Source of the DNA: Brevibacterium ihuae
GTDB taxonomy: Bacteria; Actinomycetota; Actinomycetes; Actinomycetales; Brevibacteriaceae
DNA: 64,000 bases
Direction: 5' to 3'
Assembly: GCF_900184225.1 (NCBI RefSeq)
Contig: NZ_FXWZ01000002.1
Coordinates: 705,759-769,758, forward strand
Below the pieces are notes generated by a model. It saw only the letters and a list, made by a program, of their open reading frames with translations. It was not told where the DNA came from and ran no database searches. Shown here in pieces: positions 20,096 to 31,670 of the stretch (the first letter of the stretch is position 1; each line of letters starts with the position of its first letter). The translations under genes and the position numbers were made by a program.

Positions 20096-22756
20096 ATGCC
20101 GCAGCACAACCTCACGCGCGCGGAGGCGCAGACCCGCGCCGCGCTCCTCGCCGTCGAGTCCTACGACATCACCCTCGTCCTCGACGGGAAGGGCGAGGAC
20201 TTCCGCTCGGTGACGACGGTGCGCTTCACCGCGGAGGACGGTGCGGAGACCTTCATCGACGCGATCACCGCCGAGGTCTCCTCGATCACGCTCAACGGCG
20301 CGGCCCTCGATCCCGCGGAGCACGTGTCCGCCGGTCGCATCGCGTTTCCCGGGCTCGCCGCGGACAACGTCCTCACGGTCGATGCGCGCTTCGCGTACAT
20401 GAACACCGGCGAGGGCCTCCATCGGTTCGTCGACCCGGTGGACGACGAGGTGTACCTCTACACCCAGTTCGAGGTGCCCGACGCCCGCCGCGTGTTCCCG
20501 GTGTTCGAACAGCCCGACCTCAAGGCCTCGTTCTCCTTCACCGTCCTCGCCCCCGACCACTGGACGGTGGTGTCGAACTCCCCCACCCCGCTCGCCGCGG
20601 AGGCCGCGGAGGTCGCCGCCGACCTCGGGATCGATGACGCCGGACTCGCCATGTGGCGGTTCGCGCCCACTCCCCCGATCTCCGGCTACATCACCGCGAT
20701 CATCGCCGGACCCTACCGCGGCACCTTCTCCTCGCTGCGCAGCTCCGACGGAGAGGACGTCGCGCTCGGCGTCTACTGCCGCGCCTCGCTCTTCGAGCAC
20801 CTCGACGCCGAGGCGATCCTCGACATCACGCGGGCGGGCTTCGCGTTCTACGAGGAGGCCTTCGGCACTCCGTACCCGTTCGAGAAGTACGACCAGCTCT
20901 TCGTCCCGGAGTTCAACGCGGGGGCGATGGAGAACGCCGGGGCCGTGACCTTCCTCGAGAACTACGTCTTCCGCTCCCGGCCCACGCAGGCCATGGTCGA
21001 GCGCCGCGCGGTGACGATCCTCCACGAGCTCGCCCACATGTGGTTCGGCGACCTCGTGACGATGCGCTGGTGGAACGACCTCTGGCTCAACGAGTCGTTC
21101 GCCGAGTTCATGTCGACCCTCGCCACCGCGGAGGCCACGGAGTTCACCGACGCCTGGACGACCTTCGCGACCCTCGAGAAGGCCTGGGCCTACCGCCAGG
21201 ACCAGCTGCCGAGCACCCATCCGATCGTCGCGCCGATCGAGGACCTCGCCGATGTCGAGGTGAACTTCGACGGCATCACCTACGCAAAGGGCGCCTCGGT
21301 CCTCAAGCAGCTCGTCGCCTGGGTGGGCCGGGAGGAGTTCTTCACCGGCGTGCGGCGCTACTTCGAGCGGCACGCGTGGTCGAACACCGAGCTCGCCGAC
21401 CTCATGACCGAGCTCACCGCGGCGTCCGGACGCGACCTCGAGTCCTGGACCGCGCTCTGGCTCGAGGAGTCCGGGGTCACCCTCCTGCGCCCGCGGCTCG
21501 AGCGCACCGCCGACGGCGCGGTCGCCGCGCTCGCTCTCGAGCAGAGCCGGGTCGAGCTCCCCGGGCAGCCGGTCCCCAGCCTGCGGCCGCAGCGCGTGGG
21601 GGTCGGGATCTACGCCCTCGGCGCGGACGGCATCTTCACCCGCACCGCCTTCCACGAGATCGACGTCGACGGCCCCACCTCCGAGGTCCCCCTCGGCCGT
21701 CCGGGCCGCGCAGGGAGTGCGGGTGCCGTGGGTGCACTCGGGGATCGGTCCGCAGCACCCGAGGTCGTCGTCGTCAACGACGCCGACCTCGCCTACGCGA
21801 AGGTGCGCTTCGACGAGGACAGCCTGCGGACCGCGATGGCCCACCTGAGCGGGTTCACCGACTCCCTCACCCAGCTCATGGTCCTGTCGACGGTGTGGGA
21901 CATGGTGCGCGACGGCGAGCTGCCGGCCTGCGCGTACATCGACATGCTGTGCGAGCACCTGCCGTCGGTCACGCACTCCACCGGTCTGCTCGTCCAGATG
22001 CGCCAGCTCGCGACCGCGCTCGACGTGTACCTGCCGCCCACGGAGCGCCGCTCCGCGCGCACCCGGGTGGCGGAGGCGCTGCAGCGGATGATGCATGCCG
22101 CTCCGGCCGGCTCCGACCAGCAGCTCCAGTTCTTCCAGGGGTTCGTCGCCCACGCGACCGCCCCGGAGCAGCTCGACGCCCTCGCCGCGCTCCTCGACTC
22201 GGATGCCGAACCGGCCCCCGGGCTCGACCTCGACACCGACCTCCGGTGGTCGGTGGTCATCGCCCTCGCGGCGGCGGGCCGGCTCGACCGTGCCGGGATC
22301 GACCGCTGGCTCGCCGCGGACGACACCGCCACCGGACGCCGGAGCGCGGAGACCGCTCTCGCGGCGCCGGCCGCACCGGCCGCGAAGACCGCGGCGTTCC
22401 GCCGTCTCGTCGAGGACCGCTCCCTGCCGAACGCCACCGCCGCCGCGATCGTCCGAGGGTTCCGCCTCGGCCTCGAGACCGACACCGGGGATCCGGTGCC
22501 CGCCGAGGAGCCGTTCGACGCCTTCTCCGTCGAGTACTTCGCGCGGCTGGCCGGCTGGTGGGAGACCCGCACGCTCGAGATCGCGCAGCTCCTCACGCTC
22601 GAGCTCTACCCGCCGGCATCGACGGCGACCGTGGAGGCCACCACCCGCTGGCTCGACTCCCATCCGGCCGCGCCCAAGGGCCTGCTCCGGCTCGTCCGGG
22701 AGAACCTCGACACCGCCCGCCGCACCCTGCGATGCCAGGCGGCCGCCCGCCCCTGA
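20096..22756 (+). CDS. pepN: Aminopeptidase N (M1 family)
   Basis: Zinc metallo-aminopeptidase of 886 residues. The substrate-binding GAMENAG motif is near 277-283 and the zinc site is HELAH at 310-314 with the third ligand Glu333 in NESFAE. The length and the all-helical C-terminal ERAP1-like domain match actinobacterial PepN. The ATG at 20096 ([11 protein letters not shown]) has GGGAGG upstream. Residues about 550-565 ([12 protein letters not shown]) form a short low-complexity insertion between domains. Confidence 0.95.
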   Translation: MPQHNLTRAEAQTRAALLAVESYDITLVLDGKGEDFRSVTTVRFTAEDGAETFIDAITAEVSSITLNGAALDPAEHVSAGRIAFPGLAADNVLTVDARFAYMNTGEGLHRFVDPVDDEVYLYTQFEVPDARRVFPVFEQPDLKASFSFTVLAPDHWTVVSNSPTPLAAEAAEVAADLGIDDAGLAMWRFAPTPPISGYITAIIAGPYRGTFSSLRSSDGEDVALGVYCRASLFEHLDAEAILDITRAGFAFYEEAFGTPYPFEKYDQLFVPEFNAGAMENAGAVTFLENYVFRSRPTQAMVERRAVTILHELAHMWFGDLVTMRWWNDLWLNESFAEFMSTLATAEATEFTDAWTTFATLEKAWAYRQDQLPSTHPIVAPIEDLADVEVNFDGITYAKGASVLKQLVAWVGREEFFTGVRRYFERHAWSNTELADLMTELTAASGRDLESWTALWLEESGVTLLRPRLERTADGAVAALALEQSRVELPGQPVPSLRPQRVGVGIYALGADGIFTRTAFHEIDVDGPTSEVPLGRPGRAGSAGAVGALGDRSAAPEVVVVNDADLAYAKVRFDEDSLRTAMAHLSGFTDSLTQLMVLSTVWDMVRDGELPACAYIDMLCEHLPSVTHSTGLLVQMRQLATALDVYLPPTERRSARTRVAEALQRMMHAAPAGSDQQLQFFQGFVAHATAPEQLDALAALLDSDAEPAPGLDLDTDLRWSVVIALAAAGRLDRAGIDRWLAADDTATGRRSAETALAAPAAPAAKTAAFRRLVEDRSLPNATAAAIVRGFRLGLETDTGDPVPAEEPFDAFSVEYFARLAGWWETRTLEIAQLLTLELYPPASTATVEATTRWLDSHPAAPKGLLRLVRENLDTARRTLRCQAAARP

Positions 22757-22921
22757 GCGCTGCTGAGAGGCTGCTCACGTCCGTCCCGCCCTCCGACTCC
22801 CTGCGGCGGAGATCGTTCCCGGTGAGGCGGGAGGCGCGAGCGGTCCGCTCAGCTCGTCCCCAGACACCCCCGGCCCGTTTTCCGGCGATACTCAGACACC
22901 GCCCCTACCGTGGAATCCCGT

Positions 22922-23968
22922 ATGCAGACTCCAGCTGAACAGGTCCGTGACGCCGTCACCGAGACCGTCGACAAGACCACCGAATTCGACTACTGGGCGT
23001 TCTTCCTCGGCACGCCGCTGCGCATCGTCGTCATCGTCATCGTGTCGATCGTCGTCAACCTCCTCGTGCGCAAGCTCATCAACCGGTTCGCCCAGTCCAT
23101 CGCCGACGGCTCCACCGCCGCCTCGGACCGGAGGCGGTTCGCCGTCTCCGAGGGTGCCGCCGAGTCCTCGTCCCAGGACCCCACCGCCCGTGCCCGCCGC
23201 GCCCAGCGCGCCAAGACCGTCGGATCGATGCTGCAGTCGATCGCGACGATCGTCATCAGCGTCATCGCGTTCCTCATGGTGCTCACCGAGCTCGGCTTCA
23301 ACCTCGGGCCCGTCCTCGCCTCGGCCGGCATCGCCGGTGTCGCGATCGGCTTCGGCGCCCAGACCCTCGTCAAGGACTACCTGTCCGGATTCTTCATCGT
23401 CGTCGAGGACCAGTACGGGATCGGCGACTCGGTGGACCTCGGAGAGGCCGTCGGCATCGTCGAGGAGGTCGAGCTGCGGACCACGCGCGTGCGCGGCGTC
23501 GACGGGACCCTGTGGCACGTGCGCAACGGCGAGATCCTGCGCGTGGGCAACCAGTCGCAGGGCTGGGCGCGGGCCGTCATGGACATCCCGCTCCCCTACA
23601 GCTCCGACCGCACGACGATCGACGAGGTCATCGCCGACGCCGTCGCCGCGATCCGCCGCGATCCCAAGATCGCCCCGGTGATCCTCGAGGACCCGGAGAT
23701 CTGGGGCGTCGAGGCCATCACCGGCGAGTCCATGACGATCCGCACGGTCATCAAGACCGAGCCGAACGAGCAGTGGGCCGTCGCCCGCGCCTTCCGCGCG
23801 GCGATCAAGCACGAGCTCGACGTCCGCGGACTCCGGATGCCCCTCCCCCAGCAGACGGTCCTGCGCACGATCCCCGACCCCGCGCACGCGGTCAAGGAGT
23901 CGGAGTCGGAGTCCGGCGAGTCCGACGGGGACACAGGATCGGACGGATCGGCGAAACCGGTACAGTGA
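22922..23968 (+). CDS. mscS: Mechanosensitive ion channel, MscS family
   Basis: A 348-residue membrane channel that opens on membrane tension. It has an N-terminal helix, then the pore helix region LGPVLASAGIAGVAIGFGAQTLVKDYLSGFFI with the Gly/Ala packing of MscS TM3, then the beta domain (GDSVDLGEAVGIVEEVELRTTRVR). The C-terminal 30 residues are acidic and Ser/Gly-rich. The ATG at 22922 was preferred over an in-frame GTG four codons earlier; neither has a good ribosome-binding site, so leaderless or weak initiation is possible. Confidence 0.92.
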   Translation: MQTPAEQVRDAVTETVDKTTEFDYWAFFLGTPLRIVVIVIVSIVVNLLVRKLINRFAQSIADGSTAASDRRRFAVSEGAAESSSQDPTARARRAQRAKTVGSMLQSIATIVISVIAFLMVLTELGFNLGPVLASAGIAGVAIGFGAQTLVKDYLSGFFIVVEDQYGIGDSVDLGEAVGIVEEVELRTTRVRGVDGTLWHVRNGEILRVGNQSQGWARAVMDIPLPYSSDRTTIDEVIADAVAAIRRDPKIAPVILEDPEIWGVEAITGESMTIRTVIKTEPNEQWAVARAFRAAIKHELDVRGLRMPLPQQTVLRTIPDPAHAVKESESESGESDGDTGSDGSAKPVQ

Positions 23969-23996
23969 TCGGACGCAGACGACCGGGAGGGCCCAC

Positions 23997-24440
23997 ATGA
24001 ACGACGGCGAGGCGCCGCAGCGCCCCGACAGCTTCTTCGCGATGGTGGGCGGCCATCGGACGTTCACGACCCTCGTCGACACCTTCTACGCCGGGGTCGC
24101 CGACGACGAGTACCTCATCGCGATGTATCCCGAGGGCCACGAGCTCGACGGTGCCAAGCACCGCCTGCAGACCTTCCTCGAGCAGTACTTCGGCGGCCCG
24201 ACGACGTACCAGGAGGAGCGCGGCCACCCGCGGCTGCGGATGCGGCACTTCCCGTTCCCCGTCACCCCGAAGGCCCGCGATCATTGGCTGCAGCACATGC
24301 GCGCCGCGATGGACGCGATCGCGCTCCCGCCGATGTACGACGCCGTGATGTGGGACTACTTCCAGCGCGCCGCGACCGCGATGCTCAACACCCCGGACGA
24401 GCACGACGCGCCTCCGCCGGCGGGCCCGCGCCTCCTCTGA
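23997..24440 (+). CDS. glbO: Group II truncated haemoglobin
   Basis: A 147-residue haem protein of the trHbO group, which binds oxygen and is linked to respiration and stress. Signs are FFAMVGGHRTFTTLVDTFY at the front, the proximal His in RMRHFPFPV, and the G8 Trp in DHWLQHM. GGGAGG precedes the ATG, 28 bases after mscS, so the two may be co-transcribed. The stop lies eight bases from the stop of the convergent neighbour. Confidence 0.92.
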   Translation: MNDGEAPQRPDSFFAMVGGHRTFTTLVDTFYAGVADDEYLIAMYPEGHELDGAKHRLQTFLEQYFGGPTTYQEERGHPRLRMRHFPFPVTPKARDHWLQHMRAAMDAIALPPMYDAVMWDYFQRAATAMLNTPDEHDAPPPAGPRLL

Positions 24441-24448
24441 GCCGGCGG

Positions 24449-25102
24449 TCAGCCGACCGTGCGGGTGAGCACGTGCCCGGTGTCGGTGCTCAGGCGCGCC
24501 CACGTCCCGGCACGGCGGACCGCGACCCGGTGCGCGCCTGCGAGGAATCCCAGACCGTCGAGTGCGAGAGCGACGCCCGAGCTCACACCGGCGACGCCGG
24601 CGAGCGGCCGGGACCAGATCCGTCGTCGCAGCGCGCTCACCGCCGGCCCGCCGGCCGCTCCGGGCACCCCGGCGGCGACCTCGGCGATGCCCTCCGCGGC
24701 CGCGGCGCGGACCTCTGCGGCCGCGATCTCGCCCGACTCCTCCCAGGGTCCGCGCGGCGGGGTGATCCCCGCCCACGGCACCCGCACCTCCTGCGGGGGC
24801 ACAGGGACCCGCAGATGGCCCTGCGACTCCGCGCGGGCGAACCGGTCGCCGAGCGCCGCGAGCGGGACGATGACATCGGTGCCGTCGAGCTCCGGACCGG
24901 TGAGCCGCACGATCCGCATCCCGAGTGCGAGCGGCGTCGGATCCCCGAGACCGTGCGGGTGGAGGGGTGAGACGGTGAGGACGAGTGCCGGCCCGTGGAC
25001 GGCGAGGCGCATCGCGCCGTCCGGGTCGAGGCGCTGCGCCCGCTGGACGAAGACCCGCCAGTCCCGCAGGTCGGCAGGGGCGGTGAGCTCGAGATCGGTC
25101 AT
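24449..25102 (-). CDS. Conserved hypothetical protein
   Basis: A 217-residue protein that I cannot assign to a named family. It has no signal peptide or clear membrane segment, is rich in Arg, Ala, Val and Gly, and has a beta-rich N-terminal half followed by an Ala-rich helix (about 125-160). Its ATG overlaps the stop of the thioesterase gene by four bases (ATGA), so it is translationally coupled to it. Confidence 0.75.
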   Translation of the reverse strand: MTDLELTAPADLRDWRVFVQRAQRLDPDGAMRLAVHGPALVLTVSPLHPHGLGDPTPLALGMRIVRLTGPELDGTDVIVPLAALGDRFARAESQGHLRVPVPPQEVRVPWAGITPPRGPWEESGEIAAAEVRAAAAEGIAEVAAGVPGAAGGPAVSALRRRIWSRPLAGVAGVSSGVALALDGLGFLAGAHRVAVRRAGTWARLSTDTGHVLTRTVG

Positions 25103-25650
25103 CCGCGCCTGCGCAGCGGAACCCGGTCGCCGACCACCGCGGTGAGCGCCGCGGTCTCGGACTCGGTGAGTCGACGCGCGCGTCCGGTGGCGGAGTCGAC
25201 CATCGCGATGACCGATTCGGCCACGGTGTAGGCGCGCGAGCCGTCGGGTTCCGCGATGACGTACCCGACGTCGACGGTGGCCGGGCCGACCGCGGAGATC
25301 ACCGTGTCGACGGCGATCGGGCCGGTGCGGTACGGGATCGGCGTGCGGTACTCGATCCGATGGGAGAACACGAGGATGTCGGTATCGACCGACGCCCGGC
25401 CGAACACCGGCGGGAAGCCGGGGCCGAGGATCACCTCGGCCGCGCCGTGCTCACCGGGAGTCGAGGCGGCATCGCGCGCCGCCGTCGGGGAGCCGAACGC
25501 CCGGACGCGGGCCTCCTCGAGGATCCGGAACTGCGTGACGTTGTTGACGTGCCCGTAGGCGTCCATGTCGCCCCAGCGCAGCTCGATGAGCACCCGGGTG
25601 AACGGGCCGCGCAGCAGCGGATCGGTGAGAGGCGCATCCATGCCTCCCAT
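25099..25650 (-). CDS. Acyl-CoA thioesterase, 4-hydroxybenzoyl-CoA thioesterase fold
   Basis: A single hotdog-fold protein of about 183 residues with the 4HBT signature RWGDMDAYGHVNNVTQFRILEEAR: Asp and His-Val-Asn-Asn in the usual places. Such enzymes release acyl groups from CoA. Two starts are possible, ATG at 25650 and ATG at 25641 (MDAPLTDPLL); neither has an ideal ribosome-binding site. It is coupled to the hypothetical gene downstream and divergent from tesB, another thioesterase. Confidence 0.88.
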   Translation of the reverse strand: MGGMDAPLTDPLLRGPFTRVLIELRWGDMDAYGHVNNVTQFRILEEARVRAFGSPTAARDAASTPGEHGAAEVILGPGFPPVFGRASVDTDILVFSHRIEYRTPIPYRTGPIAVDTVISAVGPATVDVGYVIAEPDGSRAYTVAESVIAMVDSATGRARRLTESETAALTAVVGDRVPLRRRG

Positions 25651-25734
25651 TGTGCCAGCCGGGCAGGCCTTCCTCACGGCCCGGTCGCGGCGACCTCGGG
25701 CGCGGTCGCGGGGGGCGACCGGACTAGAATCGTG

Positions 25735-25740
25735 CTGACC
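25735..25740 (+). promoter_or_regulatory. Probable -10 box upstream of tesB
   Basis: TAGAAT, about 48 bases before the tesB start and close to consensus. No convincing -35. Confidence 0.4.
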
Positions 25741-25787
25741 GGCCCGACCCCGCACCGCTACGGGCCCACCTGCGATCCTGGAGCACC

Positions 25788-26669
25788 ATGAATCATTCCG
25801 ACAACGTCGCCGAGCTGCTGCGCGTGCTGCGTCTCACGCCGACCGATCCGATCCACCGCAGCCGCGAGACCGAGTTCTTCGAGGGACCGAGCCAGTTCAA
25901 GCCGGACGGCCGGGTGTTCGGCGGCCAGGTCCTCGCCCAGTGCGTCATGGCCGGCGGCCTCACCGTCGCAGACGACCGCCCGATCCACTCGCTCCACGGC
26001 TATTTCCTCCGCACCGGCGACGCCACCCGGCCGATCGTCTTCGGAGTGGAGAACCTCCGCGACGGCGGTTCGTTCTCCGCCCGGCGCGTCCACGCGTACC
26101 AGAACGGCGAGCCGATCATGTCGGTGATGTCGTCCTTCCAGCTCGTCCAGGACGGCTACGACCACAGCGACGAGTTCCCCGCCGGCATGCCCGATCCCGA
26201 GGACTGCCCCGAGATCAAGGACCTCATCGGCTCGGTCGACCTCCCGCACGTCCAGGAGTGGCTCGTCAAGCGGCCCTTCGACGTGCGGCCCGTCGAGCCC
26301 TCCCTCTACCTCGAGCACCAGGGCGATCAGGTGTCCCGGCAGCACGTGTGGATCCGCGCCTCCGCGGAGTTCCCGGCCGATCCGCTCCTCAACGCAGCCG
26401 CTCTCGCCTATGCGAGCGACTTCAACCTGCTCGAGCCGGCGATGCGGCGCAGCGGGCTCGCGTGGCAGACCCCGGGTCTGCGGCTCGCGAGCCTCGACCA
26501 CGCGATGTGGTGGCACCGGCCGATCCGGGCCGACGAGTGGATGCTCTACTCGCAGAACTCCCCGTCCGCCGAGGGCGGGCGCGCGCTCGGTGCAGGCCGG
26601 ATCTTCGCGCGCGACGGGCAGCTCCTCGCCACCGTCGCCCAGCAGGGGATGATGCGCGTCAAGCACTGA
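25788..26669 (+). CDS. tesB: Acyl-CoA thioesterase II
   Basis: Double hotdog thioesterase of 293 residues that hydrolyses medium- and long-chain acyl-CoA. The TesB pattern is seen in RVFGGQVLAQ, LHGYFLRTGD, and the C-terminal catalytic region LASLDHAMWWHRP with Asp, followed by the closing QQGMMRVK. It ends at a 22-bp hairpin facing ettA. Confidence 0.94.
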   Translation: MNHSDNVAELLRVLRLTPTDPIHRSRETEFFEGPSQFKPDGRVFGGQVLAQCVMAGGLTVADDRPIHSLHGYFLRTGDATRPIVFGVENLRDGGSFSARRVHAYQNGEPIMSVMSSFQLVQDGYDHSDEFPAGMPDPEDCPEIKDLIGSVDLPHVQEWLVKRPFDVRPVEPSLYLEHQGDQVSRQHVWIRASAEFPADPLLNAAALAYASDFNLLEPAMRRSGLAWQTPGLRLASLDHAMWWHRPIRADEWMLYSQNSPSAEGGRALGAGRIFARDGQLLATVAQQGMMRVKH

Positions 26670-26683
26670 GCCCGCGGGCGGAC

Positions 26684-26731
26684 ACGACGGTGCCCTGCGG
26701 TTCCGGGAGCGGAACCGCAGGGCACCGTCGT
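26684..26731. terminator. Bidirectional hairpin terminator with 22-bp stem
   Basis: Perfect 22-base arms (beginning ACGACGGTGCCCTGCGG) with a GGAG loop, between convergent tesB and ettA. The stem shares the core CCTGCGGTTCC with the terminator at 18759-18805. Confidence 0.88.
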
Positions 26732-26738
26732 CTGCGCG

Positions 26739-28421
<1,683 letters not shown>

Positions 28422-28543
28422 AGTGTCCCCAGGCTATCCGCTCGAGGGCGGAAGCGGCCAATCCCCGCGCGCCGGCGCACCGGTCGAGCACAGGCGGCGG
28501 CACCGCACCGAGCCGAGCAGCACTCGCCGCGGAATGCGGGACG

Positions 28544-29206
28544 TCAGTTGCCGCCGAGCGACGGCTCCTCACCGTCGCCGGACCCGCCTCCGGAACCACC
28601 GCCGTCGGATCCGTCATCCGCTCCTCCGCCGTCGACACCGGAGTCTCCTGCGCCCGATCCCCCGCTGTCCTCCGCGGGGTCCTCGGACGCCTCCTCGCGC
28701 GGCCGGTTGATGTCCTCGCCCGGGATGTGACCGGCTCCGTTGTCCTCGCCGGACTCGGAGCGCTTCTCGCCGTCGGGATCGTCGACCCCCTCGGGCCGAT
28801 CGACCGCGCCGTAGAGGCACGTGTCGACGGATTCGCTCGGGGGCATGAGACGGGCAGTCGCTGAATCGCCGCGGATCTCCCCGACGACGCAGCCCTCCTC
28901 GACCCGGACGCCGAACATCTTGGCCGGCACCTCGTTGCCGAGCGGCGATTCGTCGAGCGTGGTCTCGATCCCCTCGGGGTCGTAGCCGGCCTCGATGAGG
29001 GTGTCGAAGACCTCCTGCGAGCTGGGCAGGCTCTCCTGACCGGTGAGCGGCTCGAGCGCCGCGACGACCTCGTCGACGACCGCCGGCTCCTCCACCGCCT
29101 CACCGCCGGACGGATCCGCAGGCTCCTGCGTGAAGAGGGAGCAGCCGCTGAGTCCGAGCGCCGACAGCAGGAGGACGGGCACCGCTGATCGCGGATCGAA
29201 CTTCAT
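28544..29206 (-). CDS. Putative lipoprotein with disordered C-terminal tail
   Basis: A 220-residue protein with a lipoprotein signal: MKFDPRSAVPVLLLSALGLSGC, Cys22 being the lipidation site. A small folded domain follows (about 45-130, with two Cys in EEGCVVGEI and VDTCLYGAV that could form a disulfide). The last 80 residues are an acidic Gly/Asp/Ser/Glu tail. It is expected on the outer face of the membrane. The ATG at 29206 has GGAGGAG upstream. Function unknown. Confidence 0.85.
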   Translation of the reverse strand: MKFDPRSAVPVLLLSALGLSGCSLFTQEPADPSGGEAVEEPAVVDEVVAALEPLTGQESLPSSQEVFDTLIEAGYDPEGIETTLDESPLGNEVPAKMFGVRVEEGCVVGEIRGDSATARLMPPSESVDTCLYGAVDRPEGVDDPDGEKRSESGEDNGAGHIPGEDINRPREEASEDPAEDSGGSGAGDSGVDGGGADDGSDGGGSGGGSGDGEEPSLGGN

Positions 29207-29403
29207 GGCACTCCTCCGGTCCGGCACGCATTCGCCTGCTCCACTGTAGCGCCTCGTACCTGCGCCCGACCCCGGAACGCGCCCGGGTCACGACAGGCCC
29301 GGTCCGGAACGCTCGCGGCAGCGTGCCCGACCCCTCATCGGCGCGCTCACGTTGCGCGTCCCGGTGCCCGTGCGCGGCCACCGGGAGCCGAGGGCTGCCG
29401 TCC

Positions 29404-29949
29404 TCAGAACGGCGGGTCGCCCCCGTCACCGATGGCGCCCGCGGCGACGGGTGTCGGATCCGTGCTTCCGCCTCCGGCCGGCTGTTCGCTGTCGGACCCG
29501 CGCGCCGTCGCGTCCACCGGGTCGAGGCCCCACGGACCTCCCGGGTCGCCGCCGGACGGTTCGCCCTCCCCGGCGTGCTGCTCGCGCCTCCGCGCGGTGT
29601 GCCGGCGGAACGACCCCGTGCCGAAGCGGAGGTTGTGGCCGAGCGCATCGGCGACGAGTTCGACGGAGGTGCCGGATCGCTCCCCGTTCTCCCAGTCGCG
29701 CACCCGCAGGCGACCGACGACGAGGACCGGGTCGCCCTTCCGCAGGGAGCACGCCGCCGACTGCGCCATCGACCCGTAGGCGGCGACGTCGTACCAGCTC
29801 GTCTCCCCCTCCTCGTAGGTGCCGGTCTCGGAGTTGAAGTAGGAGTGATTCACCGCGAGCCGGAAACCGATGTAGGGCCGGCCGTCGGGCAGGGTGCCCG
29901 TCCGCGGATCGCTGCCGATGGTGCCGATGAGCTGATTCGTGGTCTTCAC
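29404..29949 (-). CDS. ssb: Single-stranded DNA-binding protein
   Basis: An SSB of 181 residues with an OB fold: NQLIGTIGSDP, RLAVNHSYFNSETGTYEEGETSWYDVAAYG and GDPVLVVGRLRVRDW. The C-terminal half is a Gly/Asp/Pro-rich linker ending in GDGGDPPF, the acidic tip that binds repair and replication partners. The GTG at 29949 has AAGGA upstream. It stands apart from rpsF/rplI, so it is probably a secondary SSB rather than the replicative one. Confidence 0.88.
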   Translation of the reverse strand: MKTTNQLIGTIGSDPRTGTLPDGRPYIGFRLAVNHSYFNSETGTYEEGETSWYDVAAYGSMAQSAACSLRKGDPVLVVGRLRVRDWENGERSGTSVELVADALGHNLRFGTGSFRRHTARRREQHAGEGEPSGGDPGGPWGLDPVDATARGSDSEQPAGGGSTDPTPVAAGAIGDGGDPPF

Positions 29950-30020
29950 CGTTCTCGTCCTTTCACGAGGGAACGGTTCCACCGTGGACCGCATCGCGCT
30001 CCCCGGCCAGGACGCGCGAC

Positions 30021-30054
30021 GGCCTGTGGACGAGTCGGGGCTCGTCCACAGGCC
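30021..30054 (-). terminator. Hairpin terminator after the GTPase pair
   Basis: A 14-bp stem (GGCCTGTGGACGAG) with the loop TCGGGG, 30 bases past the stop of the downstream GTPase gene and before ssb. Confidence 0.82.
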
Positions 30055-30083
30055 GTTCTCGCAGCAGCGGCTGCGCGCGGCGA

Positions 30084-31670
30084 TCAGCGCAGGCCGTCGT
30101 AGACCGCCTTGTGCTCGCTGAGGATCGCGGTGATCGGTTCGAGATAGGAGCCCGCGGCGGCCTGGCCGACGGCCTCCCGCAGACGCGCCTCCACCTCGTC
30201 GCCGGCCTCCTGTGCACCGCGTGCACGGGCGGAGGCGGCGGTGACCGAGGTGATGATCGAGCCCACGATGCCGACGACGAGCAGCGCACCCGGAACGATC
30301 CACAGCCACGGAGACGCATCGACGACGAGGCCGGCGAACAGGGCCAGCAGGCCCTGGGCGACGAGCCACAGTCCGCCGACGACGGTCGCGACGAAGAAGA
30401 GGATCTGGAAGAAGCCGGCCACGTTCCACCACCCCGGGCTCCGGCGTTCGATGTCGACGGCGGTCACCGCGGAGTCGAGGGTATAGGTGAGCTCCGCGGT
30501 GCTCTGCTTCTCCGCGTGGGACACCGCGTGGCGCCACTGGAGCGGCAGCGACCGCACCGCCTCCGCCACGAGCTCGTGCGCGGCGAGATTGACCCGGGCG
30601 CTCTGCGTCCGCGTGGTCTCCGGAACGGCAGCCCGGACGAGATCGTCGCGGTCGCCGCCGTGCTTGGCGCCGAGCGGGTCGGCCTGACCGCGCTGGGCGA
30701 GGGCGAGCGGCGGATAGCCGGTCTTCCGGTAGGAGCGGCGCAGGTAGTCGTCGCGCACCGTCTGGGAGACCGCGGTGACGCCGGCGGCGTCGACCATCGC
30801 CTCGACGAGTCGGTCCGCACCCGGCAGACGGGTGGGATCGGTGAGCGGCTCACCGAGCTCCTCGCGCATCTGCGCCGCAAGCGAGCGCATGTCGGCGAGC
30901 AGCCGCTCCGAGGCCGCGTTCTTCGCCGAGACGGTGTCGGTGAGGGTCTCGCGCAGGCCGGGCACTCCCTCCCGGGTGACGGCGGAGGCGAGCTGCACCC
31001 GCACCCCGTCGAGCCCGTCCTGGGCGAGGAGCTGGCTGAGATGGTCCCGGCAGGCTTCGCGCTCGGCGGGGCCGAGCGTGTCGATCTGGTTGAGCACGAC
31101 GACCATGGTGGTCGCGTGCTCGGCGAACTGGGAGAGGTAATGGGAGTGGAGCGAGAAGTCCGCGTACTTCTGCGGGTCGACGACCCAGAACACCACATCG
31201 ACGAGCCCGACCAGGCGATCGGACTCGGTCCGGTGCTCGGCCGCCGTCGAATCGTGGTCGGGGAGATCGAGGAGGACGAGCCCGTGGAGCGACTCCTCGT
31301 CGTCGCCGTCGAGCGCGCTCTCGCGCCAGGTCCGGTTGTCCACGGGTACGCCGAGCCAGGCGAGGAGCTCTTCGCCGCCCTCGCCCCACACGCACGCGGT
31401 GGGCAGCGAGGTCGTGGGCCGCCGCACGCCGACGCGGGCGATCTCGAGCCCGGCCACGGCATTGAACAGGGACGACTTCCCCGAACCGGTCGACCCCGCG
31501 AAGGCGACGACCGTGAAGTCCTCGCCGAGGTCCATCCGGGCGTCGGTCTTCTCGAGCAGCTCTCCGGCCCGTGACAGCGTGTCGGCGGACAGCCGCCCCT
31601 CCTCGAGGTCGAGGGCGCGACGGATACCGGCGGCGAGCCGGCCGATGGTGTCGTGCGTCTGCTGACTCAC
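30084..31670 (-). CDS. Dynamin-like GTPase, second of a pair
   Basis: A 528-residue GTPase with G1 AGSTGSGKSS, G3 DLPDHDS and G4 LNQID. Two strong hydrophobic helices lie near the C-terminus (WNVAGFFQILFFVATVVGGLWLV region and PWLWIVPGALLVVGIVGSII region), followed by a short cytoplasmic tail. This is the layout of membrane-anchored bacterial dynamin-like proteins. Its GTG start at 31670 overlaps the stop of the preceding GTPase by four bases, so the two are coupled and may form a hetero-oligomer. Confidence 0.82.
   Translation of the reverse strand: MSQQTHDTIGRLAAGIRRALDLEEGRLSADTLSRAGELLEKTDARMDLGEDFTVVAFAGSTGSGKSSLFNAVAGLEIARVGVRRPTTSLPTACVWGEGGEELLAWLGVPVDNRTWRESALDGDDEESLHGLVLLDLPDHDSTAAEHRTESDRLVGLVDVVFWVVDPQKYADFSLHSHYLSQFAEHATTMVVVLNQIDTLGPAEREACRDHLSQLLAQDGLDGVRVQLASAVTREGVPGLRETLTDTVSAKNAASERLLADMRSLAAQMREELGEPLTDPTRLPGADRLVEAMVDAAGVTAVSQTVRDDYLRRSYRKTGYPPLALAQRGQADPLGAKHGGDRDDLVRAAVPETTRTQSARVNLAAHELVAEAVRSLPLQWRHAVSHAEKQSTAELTYTLDSAVTAVDIERRSPGWWNVAGFFQILFFVATVVGGLWLVAQGLLALFAGLVVDASPWLWIVPGALLVVGIVGSIITSVTAASARARGAQEAGDEVEARLREAVGQAAAGSYLEPITAILSEHKAVYDGLR

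Noticed and set aside
20090..22663. Long minus-strand frame opposite pepN
   Set aside because: Antisense shadow of pepN with no domain signature or ribosome-binding site.
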